NCBI RefSeq assembly: GCF_004354985.1
Contig: NZ_SMSK01000010.1
Coordinates: 1-64,000, forward strand
From: Segetibacter sp. 3557_3
Lineage (GTDB): Bacteria > Bacteroidota > Bacteroidia > Chitinophagales > Chitinophagaceae
Direction: 5' to 3'
DNA length: 64,000 bases
The position numbers were made by a program, and so were the translations under genes. Every line of letters starts with the position of its first letter. Position 1 is the first letter of the stretch. Of the stretch, positions 29,610 to 39,674 are shown in pieces. The notes under the pieces were generated by a model, which had not been told where the DNA came from, ran no database searches, and saw only the letters and a list, made by a program, of their open reading frames with translations.

Positions 29610-32600
29610 ATGGAAATGAAAACGAAGCTCGACGACAACCTGCATTGGTATAAGGATGCAATCATATACGAACTACACATAAAAGCGTTTTGCGACGGCA
29701 ACAGCGATGGCATTGGCGACTTTGAGGGGCTGATGACAAAGCTGGATTACCTGCAGGACCTTGGCGTAACTGCAATCTGGGTATTACCCTTTTATCCTTC
29801 TCCACTCAAGGACGATGGTTACGATATTTCCGATTACCTGAGCATCAACCCGAGGTATGGAACCATCAGCCAGTTCAAAACTTTTATGAATGAAGCGCAT
29901 AAAAGGAACCTCAAGGTGATTACAGAATTGGTGATTAACCACACCTCTGATCAGCACCCATGGTTTCAGCGCGCACGCCTCGCGCCAAAAGGATCACCGG
30001 AACGGGACTTCTACGTTTGGACAGACAATCCTAATCAATGGAAAGATGTTCGCATAATTTTTACCGACTATGAAGCAAGCAACTGGACCTGGGACCCTGT
30101 TGCCCAACAATATTACTGGCACCGCTTTTTTCACCACCAGCCCGACTTAAACTACGATAACCTGCTCGTCCAGGAAGAAGTTATTAAGGTGTTGGATTAC
30201 TGGTGCGAAATGGGGGTTGATGGTTTTCGGCTCGACGCTGTTCCGTACCTGTATGAACGCGAAGGCACCAACGGTGAAAACCTCCCTGAAACACACGCTT
30301 TTTTAAAAAAGCTCAGGTCGCACATTGATGAAAAGTTTCCCGGCACCGTGTTCCTTGCCGAAGCAAATATGTGGCCCGAAGACTCGGCTTCTTATTTTGG
30401 GGATGGTGATGAATGCCATATGAATTACCATTTCCCGGTTATGCCACGCATGTTTATGGCGCTGCAAATGGAAGACCGCTACCCTATCACCGATATATTC
30501 GACCAAACACCTGAAATACCTGAAAATTGCCAGTGGGCAATGTTCTTGCGTAACCACGACGAGTTGACGTTGGAAATGGTTACAGACGAAGAGCGGGATT
30601 ACATGTATAAAGTTTATGCAAAGGATCCAAAGGCAAAGATTAACCTTGGTATCCGCCACCGGCTTGCCCCGTTGATGGGAAATAACCGCCGGAGAATAGA
30701 GCTCATGAATTGTCTTCTCTTTTCTATGCCTGGCACCCCGGTAATTTATTATGGCGATGAAATCGGCATGGGCGATAACTTTTACCTTGGCGACCGCGAT
30801 GGGGTGCGTACACCAATGCAATGGTCACCCGACAGGAACGCGGGCTTTTCGGCTTCGAACCCCCAGAAACTTTACCTGCCCGTCATTCTTGATCCCGAGT
30901 ACAATTATGAGTCGGTGAATGTTGAAATGCAACGTTCAAATACATCGTCGCTGTTCTGGTTCATGAAGCGCATGATCAGCATGCGTAAACGTTTCAAAGC
31001 TTTTGGTCGTGGCGACATGAAGTTCATACCGGTTGATAATCCAAAAGTGCTTGCGTTTACAAGAACATACGACAACGAAACTATCCTGGTGATTGTAAAC
31101 CTTTCCAAATATTCACAGGCGGCTGAGGTAAACCTTGCTGCATTCAAAGGTTATATACCAACCGAAGTTTTCAGCAAAAACAAGTTCCCCATTATTAAAG
31201 AAGATAGCCCTTACCTGTTTACGCTTGGCGCTCACGCGTACGAATGGTTTGAGCTCCATATCTCGCAAACCCAACTGGCACAGGAAGTGGTCCTGCCGGC
31301 AGTTACTACCAATGCATGGGGTGCAACGGCAGATACACGACTACTTGAACGTTTGCAGGACAAAGTATTAAGTGATTACCTGTTGAGAACCGATTGGTTT
31401 GTGGCAAAAGAAAAAAGCATCAACAGTATCGCTGTTACAAACCATGCGGTTATTCCGTACGACAATCAATATTGTTTATTGCTCCTGATCGAAGTGCAAT
31501 ACGAAAGTGGCTTACCCGAGTCTTATCAGCTGCCGTTGACCTTCATCAAAGAAAGCCTTGTTGAAAACCTTCGGGCCAATTGTCCGCAGTCGATCATTGC
31601 GCGTATCACCGTTGGTGAGGAGCAGGGGGTACTGGCTGATGCACTGTTTACGCCAGGCTTTCAACAAGCGTTGTTGCAAAGAATGGCCGAGAGCAATAAC
31701 ATCCGGATAAGCAACAGTGAAATCGAGTTCAAAGGCAACCCGGAACTCAACAAGGGGCTGCAACTACCCGGGGAAGTGAAATCCAAAGTAATTCCAGGTT
31801 CCGGCATTACCTCCATCAGCTACGATAACGGTTACGTGCTTAAGATGTACCGCAAAATTGATCCTACCACCAACCCCGATCTTGAGATCAGCCAGTACTT
31901 GTCGGAGCAAGTGAAGTTTGAAGCGGTACCTGAGTATGCCGGGGCAATTACCTGGAGATTTCAGCGCGACACCATAGCGTTGGGAATGCTACAGGTGCTG
32001 GTGGAAAATCATGGCGACGGCTACAGCTTTATGCTCACCCGTATCGATAACTATATCGAACGCATTCTTTCAGCCGACAAACAAACACTTGAGTCACTGC
32101 CCTCGTTAGGCACCTTAACCGATCCATTACCATATGACCAGCTTCCGGTTGAACTGCAGGAGCTTTTGGGGGCGAATGCAAGCGAGCAGGTGAAACTTAT
32201 CGGAACAAGGACTGCACAGATGCACCTTGCTCTTGCTTCAGGAACTTCTTTAAAAGAGTTTGCGGCTGAAGACTTTAGCCTGCATTACCAAAGATCCCTG
32301 TTTTCGTCAATGCAGTCACTGGTGCGGGAAACCTATGAGAACAGGCATGTTGATAACACGCCGGAAAACGCCAGGGAGGACCTTCAGGAGATACTCGGCA
32401 GACGGCAGGATGTTTTAGAAACCCTGAAACGGATCTATGCTAAAAAACTTGACGTCGTGAAGATCCGGATACATGGCAACTTAAACCTAAGCCAGGTGAT
32501 ATTTACGGGCAAAAACATCGTAATCAACGATTTTGGCGGCGACCCCAAACGAAGCTTTAGTGAGAGGCGTTTAAAACGCTCGCCCCTACGCGATGTTGCA

Positions 32601-32924
32601 GGCATGGTATATTCGCTCCGGAAGGTTGCCTACGAAGCCTTCCTGAAAACAACACATGTGCAGGATGAAGGTTTAACGGCATTGTTGCCTATGGCCAGGT
32701 TGTGGGCACATTATATGGTTGGCTTTTTTATGCATGCCTACCTGGAAGAAGTACAGGGCAAAGCGTTTATCCCTGCTGACAAGGCCGAACTCAAGATGAT
32801 GTTGGATACCTACATGTTGGAAAAAGCCCTTTGGAACCTTAACGACGAAATGAAAAGTGATGCAGAACATATAATCGTACCCTTAAGAATTATAAAGTCC
32901 ATTATTGGTGAAAAGCGCGGTTGA
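29610..32924 (+). CDS. treS: Trehalose synthase fused to a maltokinase-like domain
   Basis: The fusion has 1104 residues. Residues 1-550 form a GH13 trehalose synthase with nucleophile Asp209 (GFRLDAVPYL), acid/base Glu251 (FLAEANMWPED) and Asp317 (LRNHDELTLE). It interconverts maltose and trehalose. Residues about 570-1104 resemble maltokinase, which makes maltose-1-phosphate for alpha-glucan synthesis. The kinase catalytic loop, normally HGDYHLGQ, reads HGNLNLSQ (955-962): the catalytic Asp is Asn957, a His and a Gly are also changed, and DFEGEP reads DFGGDP. The SNTS-like nucleotide loop of the family is also altered (SGITS). The kinase half is therefore probably weak or inactive while the synthase half looks intact. 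It is followed after 80 bp by a glucose dehydrogenase gene on the same strand. Confidence 0.92.
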   Translation: MEMKTKLDDNLHWYKDAIIYELHIKAFCDGNSDGIGDFEGLMTKLDYLQDLGVTAIWVLPFYPSPLKDDGYDISDYLSINPRYGTISQFKTFMNEAHKRNLKVITELVINHTSDQHPWFQRARLAPKGSPERDFYVWTDNPNQWKDVRIIFTDYEASNWTWDPVAQQYYWHRFFHHQPDLNYDNLLVQEEVIKVLDYWCEMGVDGFRLDAVPYLYEREGTNGENLPETHAFLKKLRSHIDEKFPGTVFLAEANMWPEDSASYFGDGDECHMNYHFPVMPRMFMALQMEDRYPITDIFDQTPEIPENCQWAMFLRNHDELTLEMVTDEERDYMYKVYAKDPKAKINLGIRHRLAPLMGNNRRRIELMNCLLFSMPGTPVIYYGDEIGMGDNFYLGDRDGVRTPMQWSPDRNAGFSASNPQKLYLPVILDPEYNYESVNVEMQRSNTSSLFWFMKRMISMRKRFKAFGRGDMKFIPVDNPKVLAFTRTYDNETILVIVNLSKYSQAAEVNLAAFKGYIPTEVFSKNKFPIIKEDSPYLFTLGAHAYEWFELHISQTQLAQEVVLPAVTTNAWGATADTRLLERLQDKVLSDYLLRTDWFVAKEKSINSIAVTNHAVIPYDNQYCLLLLIEVQYESGLPESYQLPLTFIKESLVENLRANCPQSIIARITVGEEQGVLADALFTPGFQQALLQRMAESNNIRISNSEIEFKGNPELNKGLQLPGEVKSKVIPGSGITSISYDNGYVLKMYRKIDPTTNPDLEISQYLSEQVKFEAVPEYAGAITWRFQRDTIALGMLQVLVENHGDGYSFMLTRIDNYIERILSADKQTLESLPSLGTLTDPLPYDQLPVELQELLGANASEQVKLIGTRTAQMHLALASGTSLKEFAAEDFSLHYQRSLFSSMQSLVRETYENRHVDNTPENAREDLQEILGRRQDVLETLKRIYAKKLDVVKIRIHGNLNLSQVIFTGKNIVINDFGGDPKRSFSERRLKRSPLRDVAGMVYSLRKVAYEAFLKTTHVQDEGLTALLPMARLWAHYMVGFFMHAYLEEVQGKAFIPADKAELKMMLDTYMLEKALWNLNDEMKSDAEHIIVPLRIIKSIIGEKRG

Positions 32925-33004
32925 CAACAGCAGCAATGGCTGCACACGCTTGCAAGAGTCTTGAACGATCGAGCTTTGAACTGCACTTTAAATACCAGTT
33001 TTTT

Positions 33005-34480
33005 ATGAAGACAGGATACCTGGTTTTGGCTTTACTCATCATGGGCTGTGGAAACGACAAAGCGCCGGAAACCATTACAGGACCGAAAGGAGAGATTTTC
33101 ACCCGGCGGGTAGTTGCCAACCAATTGAGCGATCCTTGGGAAATTACTTATGGCCCGGATAATCACTTGTGGGTAACTGAAGCCAAAGGTTACCGGGTTA
33201 GCAAAATCAATCCGATAGACGGCTCGAAGAAGGTACTGCTCGATCTCAACGGCTTGAAAAATTTTGACCGGTACGACAAGGCAAAAGATGGGAAAGACGG
33301 CAAGCCCTGGCCACAAGGCGGATTAATGGGGCTTGCTTTGCACGCGCAGCTACTTGCCGGAAAACCTTATGTGTACCTCGCATACGTGCATCATTTTGCT
33401 GGCGCAGCTAAAGAGGGAAACGGTTGTGAAGACTTGTTTGGCGGCTGTTTTTATAAGGCCCGCATTGTTCGTTATACGTACGATTCAAAACTGGACAGCC
33501 TGGTACAACCCGAGATAATCTCCGACACCTTACCTGCCAGCAGCGATCACAATGGCGGGCGTTTGTTGATGGCAACTGTGGATGATAAGCCTTACCTTTT
33601 TTATGCTATTGGTGAGATGGGTGCTGGCCAGTTCGACAATGGCGGCCGAACCAATCACGCCCAAAATACCGGCTCATACGAAGGCAAAATTCTACGGTTT
33701 AATGCCGAACCCGATGCTGATCCCAACCCTTACGACAAATGGATACCAAACGACAATCCCTTTAACGCCCGGGTGCAAAATGCAGTCTGGACAACAGGGC
33801 ACCGCAACCCGCAGGGTCTTGCTTTTGCCTTGGGAAAGATCTATTCAACTGAACATGGACCATATTCCGATGACGAAGTAAACATCATTGAGCGTGCATC
33901 AAATTACGGGCACCCGCTAATCGAAGGCTTGAGCGATGGTAATTACAACGGCCTTGCGGCAGGGGCATCCGATCATAAAGAGTTACCGGGCATTTGGCAT
34001 ACGACCTATCCCCTGATTACGAGCGAGCAGGCCAATGCTTCGGCAATTGGAGCCAGCTACCGCAACCCGGTTAAAAGCCTTTATCCAACACCCCATAGCG
34101 AACTACAAAACATACTCAACAAAACTTTGGAAGGCGATCGTGCCGAGTGGATCTCAGAGGCACCAAGCAGTATAGATGTTTATACGTCTTCCGCCATCCC
34201 GGGTTGGAAAAATTCGTTGTTGATCCCTGCACTTAAAACGGGTCAACTGGTACGCCTGCAGCTCAATGCTGCAAACGACGGTATTATGGGAGATACCATT
34301 AATTACTTTAAAGATGTTGCGCGTTACCGGGATCTCGCCATCTCACCCGATGGTCGGAATATTTACCTTTCTGTCGACAGTTCCAGCAAGTCGTCCGGAC
34401 CAACGGAAGGCAAATCGAAAAAAAGTTTTTGCCGGGGATGCATCGTTGCTTTTACGTATGAGCCAGGTGGTAAGCAGTAG
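33005..34480 (+). CDS. Soluble PQQ-type glucose/sugar dehydrogenase (GdhB-like) lipoprotein
   Basis: The product is 491 residues from the ATG at 33005, which begins a lipoprotein signal (MKTGYLVLALLIMGC). The frame opens earlier, at 32921, but the extra 28 residues would bury the signal peptide. It is related to the six-bladed propeller sGDH of Acinetobacter: SDHNGGRL (the DH-GR site with the catalytic His), GHRNPQGLAF, EHGPYSDDEVNIIERASNYG and GEMGAGQF correspond well. It oxidises an aldose at C1 with PQQ outside the cytoplasm. No PQQ biosynthesis genes are in the window, so the cofactor must come from elsewhere. It probably shares a transcript with treS. A cysteine-containing insertion (GNGCEDLFGGCFY) may form a disulfide. 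Confidence 0.87.
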   Translation: MKTGYLVLALLIMGCGNDKAPETITGPKGEIFTRRVVANQLSDPWEITYGPDNHLWVTEAKGYRVSKINPIDGSKKVLLDLNGLKNFDRYDKAKDGKDGKPWPQGGLMGLALHAQLLAGKPYVYLAYVHHFAGAAKEGNGCEDLFGGCFYKARIVRYTYDSKLDSLVQPEIISDTLPASSDHNGGRLLMATVDDKPYLFYAIGEMGAGQFDNGGRTNHAQNTGSYEGKILRFNAEPDADPNPYDKWIPNDNPFNARVQNAVWTTGHRNPQGLAFALGKIYSTEHGPYSDDEVNIIERASNYGHPLIEGLSDGNYNGLAAGASDHKELPGIWHTTYPLITSEQANASAIGASYRNPVKSLYPTPHSELQNILNKTLEGDRAEWISEAPSSIDVYTSSAIPGWKNSLLIPALKTGQLVRLQLNAANDGIMGDTINYFKDVARYRDLAISPDGRNIYLSVDSSSKSSGPTEGKSKKSFCRGCIVAFTYEPGGKQ

Positions 34481-34644
34481 CCTGGCAATCGGTTGAAGCA
34501 ATCGCCAGGGATAATGAACGACGAGGTAAGACGGGGAATTTTTATGGAGCCGGCATAGGAACTCTGTTGCGGCTCCGGTTGTGTCACTCACTTGTACCGT
34601 ATAGCCCTATTCTGCAATTGCATCCAGGCCGAAATTTATTCGAC

Positions 34645-34918
34645 ATTGGGAGCACCTGGCGGAGTGCCAATACCTGCGTAGACGATCACTGCTCTACGAT
34701 ATGGTGGCAGGTGACAACACCTGCAACGGCGGAGTGACAATACCTGCCAGGCGATCGACTGCTCTAGGATGGTAGTTGCAGGTGACAACACCTGCAACGG
34801 CAGAGTGACAATATCTGCCAGGCGATCACTGCTCTACGATGATAGTTGCAGGTGACAACACCTGCAACGGCGGAGTTACAACACCTGCAACGGCTGAGTG
34901 ACACACCTGCAACGGAAT
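34645..34918. repeat. ~71-bp repeats with 10-bp-stem palindromes between convergent genes
   Basis: Three long units and two short ones share GGCGGAGTGACAATACCTGC, then AGGCGATCACTGCTCTACGA and GACAACACCTGCAACGG. Each long unit ends in a hairpin. In the second and third (34775-34798 and 34845-34868) GTTGCAGGTG and CACCTGCAAC form a perfect 10-bp stem around ACAA. The array lies between the convergent glucose dehydrogenase and efflux channel genes, where a bidirectional terminator would be expected. T-tracts are absent. Confidence 0.85.
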
Positions 34919-34924
34919 TGAACG

Positions 34925-36313
34925 TTATCTCCAACCACCCCCCAATGCTCGGTATAAGTTAACAGTGGCTTGTAATTGCTGCAAGCGGTCATTTACCTGG
35001 CCGAGTTCGGCCTGCAATAAGCTCTGCCTCGCGGTGATCACCTCGTTGTAGTTAGCAAATCCATTGCGCAAGAGCTCCTGGGTATATTCAACCGAACGTT
35101 CCAAAGCAGAAAGCTGGTTGGAACGAACGGTCATCTTTTCAAGCGCAGTTTGATGAAGAAACAGCGCATTGGATACTTCCTGTCCCGCGTTTAATAACGT
35201 GTTCTGAAAGTTCAGGTACGACGCCTGTTGCTCAGCCTCTGCCACCAACAGATTGGTTCTGTTCAGGCGCCGGTTCAGCAACGGCTGCACCAGCCCTCCG
35301 CCGATACTTGCAGCAAGCGATGAAATATCGAGAAACTTTGGGAACGTAAGGCTATTTAACCCGGCCGAGCCCGTAATCGAAAACGCTGGGTAGAAAGCGG
35401 TACGCGCAACATTGGTAAGTTCAAAGGCGTTTCGATAATCAAACTCCGCCTGCTGCACGTCGGGCCGATGGGCCAGTAACTGGGTTGGTATACCCGTTTC
35501 AAGAGGGTACGTTACCGCCTGTGCCTCCAAAGTGCTTCGCCGTATTGAAGCAGGCGGACGGGCAAGCAGGATGCTGAGCGCATTCTCTGTTTCCCTTATG
35601 CTCCGTTTTAGATCGGGAATGGTAACTTCCGCTGCATATCGCTGGGCCTCACTCTGTACCACTGCTGCCTCGGTAACCCTTGCAGCTTCTTTCAATGCCC
35701 GCATGGTGGTTACGGTTGTATCCCAGTTGCGCACTGTTTGCCGGGTTATTTCGAGTTGCTGGTCCAGGGCAAGCAGGGTATAATAGTACCCTGAGATGGT
35801 ACTTACCAGCCCGGTTTGTACCGCCCGCGATGCAGCTTCGGTTTGAAGGAGGGCTGCAAAGCTGGCGCGCCTGCTGCTGCTGAGTCGTCCCCATATGTCG
35901 GCCTCCCATGCCGAAGACAAGCCAAACTGGTATTGGGTGGCACTGGTGCGTATACCAAAACCCTGCGCTTCCGACAATTTGGATATGGTTACACCAAGGT
36001 TAGAGCTTAGCGTAGGTAAAAAGGCCGCACCGCTTTGGAGGTAATATGCTTGTGCCTGTTGAATACGGGTGAAAGCAATCCGCAGGTCGAGGTTGTTCCG
36101 GATACCCTCTTTAATGTATCCCTGTAAAATCGTATCGGTAAAAACTTCGGTAACGTCCAGCGTGGCCATAGTGTTCGTATCACTTGCCGCCACATCCCTG
36201 AAAAGACCCTCAGTTTGCACCTCCGGAGTTTGGTACCTGCGCGCAATATTGCATGAACAAACAATAAGGGTCAGCAGGAAAATAAATGAAAGGTGTCTGA
36301 AATTGCTACTCAT
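34925..36313 (-). CDS. RND efflux outer-membrane channel, TolC/NodT family lipoprotein
   Basis: The product has 462 residues. The lipoprotein signal (LLTLIVCSC, Cys near 21) is followed by two OEP repeats of paired long helices and strands, with landmarks RPDVQQAEFDYRNAFELTNVARTAF-like about residue 280 and a C-terminal LYRALGGGW ending typical of the family. It forms the trimeric tunnel that docks with the periplasmic adaptor and inner-membrane pump encoded just upstream. It is the last gene of the adaptor-pump-channel operon; the pump gene ends 113 bp before its start. The spacer holds a fragment of the MITE-like family (about 36331-36415). Confidence 0.93.
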   Translation of the reverse strand: MSSNFRHLSFIFLLTLIVCSCNIARRYQTPEVQTEGLFRDVAASDTNTMATLDVTEVFTDTILQGYIKEGIRNNLDLRIAFTRIQQAQAYYLQSGAAFLPTLSSNLGVTISKLSEAQGFGIRTSATQYQFGLSSAWEADIWGRLSSSRRASFAALLQTEAASRAVQTGLVSTISGYYYTLLALDQQLEITRQTVRNWDTTVTTMRALKEAARVTEAAVVQSEAQRYAAEVTIPDLKRSIRETENALSILLARPPASIRRSTLEAQAVTYPLETGIPTQLLAHRPDVQQAEFDYRNAFELTNVARTAFYPAFSITGSAGLNSLTFPKFLDISSLAASIGGGLVQPLLNRRLNRTNLLVAEAEQQASYLNFQNTLLNAGQEVSNALFLHQTALEKMTVRSNQLSALERSVEYTQELLRNGFANYNEVITARQSLLQAELGQVNDRLQQLQATVNLYRALGGGWR

Positions 36314-36330
36314 AAGTTTAGGCTCACAGG

Positions 36331-36415
36331 TATTCGTACAAGTGATTTACACCCGTCGAACAGCGTTCGTCCGGGCGGGCAATAATGGCGAGAACCCGTC
36401 TTGTTGGTCACTAAA
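36331..36415 (+). repeat. Core fragment of the MITE-like family with REP-like hairpin
   Basis: GTACAAGTGATTTAC is followed by ACCCGTCG (from 36351) pairing with CCGGGCGGGC (36371-36380) and then AATAATGGCG. It resembles the interiors of the larger elements but has no terminal inverted repeats. It sits between the pump and channel genes of the efflux operon and may form a structure on their mRNA. Confidence 0.5.
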
Positions 36416-36425
36416 ATGGTTTTCA

Positions 36426-39400
36426 CTAAGCTACAGGTGCTGGTTTAAGTCCGGCATTGTTGTCCCCTTCGGTGATGGGCTGTTTTGGCGGACCGCTAAT
36501 TCTTTCCTGTAAACCCTGGAAAATAACGAACAGCACAGGTATCACAAATACGCCGAATACTGTCCCGATTAGCATTCCGCCAACTGCACCGGTGCCGATC
36601 GACCGGTTGCCTGTTGCTCCCGCGCCGGATGCCATCATCAGCGGAACAAGCCCGAGGATAAATGCAAACGAGGTCATCAGGATTGGGCGAAACCTTGCTT
36701 GTGCGCCTTCCAGGGCAGATTGCACAAGCTCCATACCCGACCGCCTTCGTTCGACCGCAAACTCGACAATCAGGATAGCATTTTTTGCCAGCAGACCAAC
36801 CAGCATTATAAGGGTAATCTGTACATAGATGTTATTCGTGACACCAAATAGCCAGGCAAATACGAACGCACCTGCCAGCCCAATTGGAAGAGGTAACAGT
36901 ACTGCAAAAGGAAGAATGTAGCTCTCGTACTGCGCGCTCAGCAGAAAAAATACAAACACCAGCACCAGCATAAATATAAAAACGGTTTGTCCGCCGGCGG
37001 AAAGCTCTTCCCTTGTCATCCCCGAAAACTCGTAGCCATAACCTGTTGGCAATACCTGTGCTGCCACCTCGCGTACCGCACCAATGGCGTCACCGGAGCT
37101 AAAACCTGGCTTTGGTGAGCCGTTGATGCCTATTGACGTAAACAGGTTGAACCTTGAGATAGATTGTGGTCCATAAACCCGCTCAAGAGAAATGAATTCG
37201 GTAATAGGGGCCATTGTACCGGCTGCGTTCCTGATGTAAACATTATTGAGTCCTTCAGGGTTTGCCCTGAACGATGGTTCTGCCTGGTACATCACCCGGT
37301 ATTGTTTACCAAACTGGTTGAAGTTGGATGCATAAACCCCACCATAATAGCCCTGCATGGTGCTCAACACATCATTGACAGCAAGCCCCGCCTCTTTAAC
37401 CCTGGCTACGTTTACATTAATCTGGAACTGTGGAAAGTTTGGATTAAACGAAGTTGAAGCAAACTGAATTTCCGGGCGCTTGTTTAGTGCTGCAATAAAA
37501 TCGGTACTTATCTTAGAAAAACGCGGGATATCACCCCCGCTCCTATCCTGTAGTTGAAACTCAAAACCACCGGTAGTACCAAAGCCCTGGATGGTAGGAG
37601 GCGCAAAAAAGATCACTTTTGCGTCCCTGATGGCTGCTGTTTTTGCAAACATGCGCCCAATGATCGCCTGCACATCTTGCCCCTTGTCGCTTCTTTCCGA
37701 CCATGGTTTTAGTCGCATGATAACCATTCCATAATTACTGCCAACCCCGCTGATCATTCCCCGCCCTGTTATGCGTAAAATGGTTTGCACCTCGGGTACT
37801 GTCTGGGCGATCTTTTCGATCTCCTTGGTAACCTCGTCGGTCCGTTCCAGCGAGGCTCCGGGTGGCAGGGCAATATCGCTCATTACGGCTCCCATATCTT
37901 CATTCGGCACAAAAGCAGTGGGTGTAGTTTCCATCAACAGGTAAAACAATCCGGCAAACAGGGCAAGACCCGTTAGTGCGATCCACTTTTTTCTTATCAG
38001 AAACTGAACGGAGTTCTTGTATTTCCTGGTTGTGACCTCAAAAGCTGCATTGAAAGAGGTATAGAACCGCTGCAACAGGTTCTTGCGGGTATGTTTCTGG
38101 GCGTTATGTGGCCTAAGGAAAATTGCACATAAAGCCGGACTGAGTGTAAGCGCGTTAACTGCGGAGAGAATAATGGAGATCGCCAGGGTAAGCCCAAACT
38201 GCTTGTAGAAGACCCCTGCTGAGCCGGTGATAAAGCTTACAGGAATGAAAACTGCTGCCATTACCAATGTGATAGAAATGATGGCACCGGAAATTTCTCC
38301 CATAGCATCTACAGTTGCCTTCCGGGCAGAGGTGTAACCTTCATCGAGTTTTGCGTGTACTGCCTCCACTACTACAATAGCATCGTCTACAACGATACCA
38401 ATAGCCAACACCAGCGCGAAAAGCGTTAGAAGGTTAATTGTAAACCCAAAAACGTTGAGGAAGAAAAATGTGCCCACAATTGCTACCGGTACGGCAATGG
38501 CGGGGATCAGGGTTGAGCGGAAGTCCTGGAGAAAAACAAATACCACCAGGAACACGAGCAGGAATGCTTCAATAAGTGTATGAATCACCTTTTCGATAGA
38601 TGCATCTAGGAAGTCGTTTGCGTTAACAAGGTTCACATATTTTACTCCTGCAGGAAAGTTTTTTGCCGCATTATTCAACACACCAAGACTACCTTCAATA
38701 ACTTCTTTTGCGTTTGATCCGGCCGTTTGACTAATTGCAACTCCGATTGAAGGCTTCCCATTTGTTCGGGTTGCACTTGAGTAGTTCAATGCGCCCATTT
38801 CGAGCCGGGCAATGTCTTTTAACCGGAGTATCTGGCCGTTACCTGATGAGCGGATTACAATGTCTCCAAACTCAGCTGCACTTTTCAAGCGACCACGATA
38901 TTTGATAACGTACTGAAAGGCCTGTGCACCTTGTTCACCAAACTGACCCGGGGCAGCCTCTACATTTTGCTCCTGTAGGGCAGCACTGATATCTCCCGGA
39001 ACAAGTCCGTATGTAGCCATCACATCGGGCCGCAGCCAAATACGCATGGAGTACTCCATTTGCCCGAATACAGTTGCATCACCCACTCCGTTGATCCGTT
39101 TGATCTGTGGGATCAGGTTAATGCTTGCATAGTTTTGGAGAAAAATCTGGTCGTAAGCGGGATTGTCGCTATACAAAGAGAAGATCACCAGATTACTACT
39201 TTGCCGTTTTGCCGTTGTTACCCCTGCGCGCGTTACTTCCTGTGGCAGTAAGCTGGTGGCCCTTGAAACGCGGTTTTGAACGTTAACGGCGGCAAGATCG
39301 GGGTTGGTACCGAGCTTAAAATTAACGGTGATGTTCGCGGTGCCATCGTTGCCAGCTGACGAAGTCATATACGTCATGTTCTCAACACCGTTGATTTGTT

Positions 39401-39599
39401 CCTCAAGTGGAACAACTACGCTGTTTAACACCACATCTGCATTCGCACCCTGGTAAGATGCCGAAACCTGTACGGTTGGCGGCGCTATGTCGGGGTATTG
39501 CGAAATGGGTAGCGCATTTAACCCAAGTACACCGAGTATTACAATAAGAACCGAGATCACGGTGGACAGCACCGGCCGCTCAATAAAACGTTTAAACAT
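36426..39599 (-). CDS. RND multidrug efflux pump, HAE1 (AcrB) family
   Basis: This 1057-residue inner-membrane pump has 12 predicted transmembrane segments in two halves. The N-terminus MFKRFIERPVLSTVISVLIV is the family signature. The proton-relay aspartate pair lies in GIVVDDAIVVVEAV (TM4), and the second half carries FVFFLLSAQYESYILPFAV and GLLAKNAILIVEFAVE. The porter domain includes FLQDFRSTLIPAIAVPVAIVGT. It expels drugs, detergents or other amphiphiles using the proton gradient. The gene follows the adaptor gene after 75 bp and precedes the channel gene. No regulator (TetR or AraC) is next to the operon. The substrate cannot be inferred. Confidence 0.95.
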   Translation of the reverse strand: MFKRFIERPVLSTVISVLIVILGVLGLNALPISQYPDIAPPTVQVSASYQGANADVVLNSVVVPLEEQINGVENMTYMTSSAGNDGTANITVNFKLGTNPDLAAVNVQNRVSRATSLLPQEVTRAGVTTAKRQSSNLVIFSLYSDNPAYDQIFLQNYASINLIPQIKRINGVGDATVFGQMEYSMRIWLRPDVMATYGLVPGDISAALQEQNVEAAPGQFGEQGAQAFQYVIKYRGRLKSAAEFGDIVIRSSGNGQILRLKDIARLEMGALNYSSATRTNGKPSIGVAISQTAGSNAKEVIEGSLGVLNNAAKNFPAGVKYVNLVNANDFLDASIEKVIHTLIEAFLLVFLVVFVFLQDFRSTLIPAIAVPVAIVGTFFFLNVFGFTINLLTLFALVLAIGIVVDDAIVVVEAVHAKLDEGYTSARKATVDAMGEISGAIISITLVMAAVFIPVSFITGSAGVFYKQFGLTLAISIILSAVNALTLSPALCAIFLRPHNAQKHTRKNLLQRFYTSFNAAFEVTTRKYKNSVQFLIRKKWIALTGLALFAGLFYLLMETTPTAFVPNEDMGAVMSDIALPPGASLERTDEVTKEIEKIAQTVPEVQTILRITGRGMISGVGSNYGMVIMRLKPWSERSDKGQDVQAIIGRMFAKTAAIRDAKVIFFAPPTIQGFGTTGGFEFQLQDRSGGDIPRFSKISTDFIAALNKRPEIQFASTSFNPNFPQFQINVNVARVKEAGLAVNDVLSTMQGYYGGVYASNFNQFGKQYRVMYQAEPSFRANPEGLNNVYIRNAAGTMAPITEFISLERVYGPQSISRFNLFTSIGINGSPKPGFSSGDAIGAVREVAAQVLPTGYGYEFSGMTREELSAGGQTVFIFMLVLVFVFFLLSAQYESYILPFAVLLPLPIGLAGAFVFAWLFGVTNNIYVQITLIMLVGLLAKNAILIVEFAVERRRSGMELVQSALEGAQARFRPILMTSFAFILGLVPLMMASGAGATGNRSIGTGAVGGMLIGTVFGVFVIPVLFVIFQGLQERISGPPKQPITEGDNNAGLKPAPVA

Positions 39600-39674
39600 A
39601 ATCTATCGCTTAAAACACAACACGCTTACAGGAAGGCAAACCATTAGAGATGGATGTAACACAAAGACCTAATA

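Noticed and set aside
30303-30821. 172-codon minus-strand frame
   Set aside because: It is antisense to the trehalose synthase catalytic domain and has no independent support.
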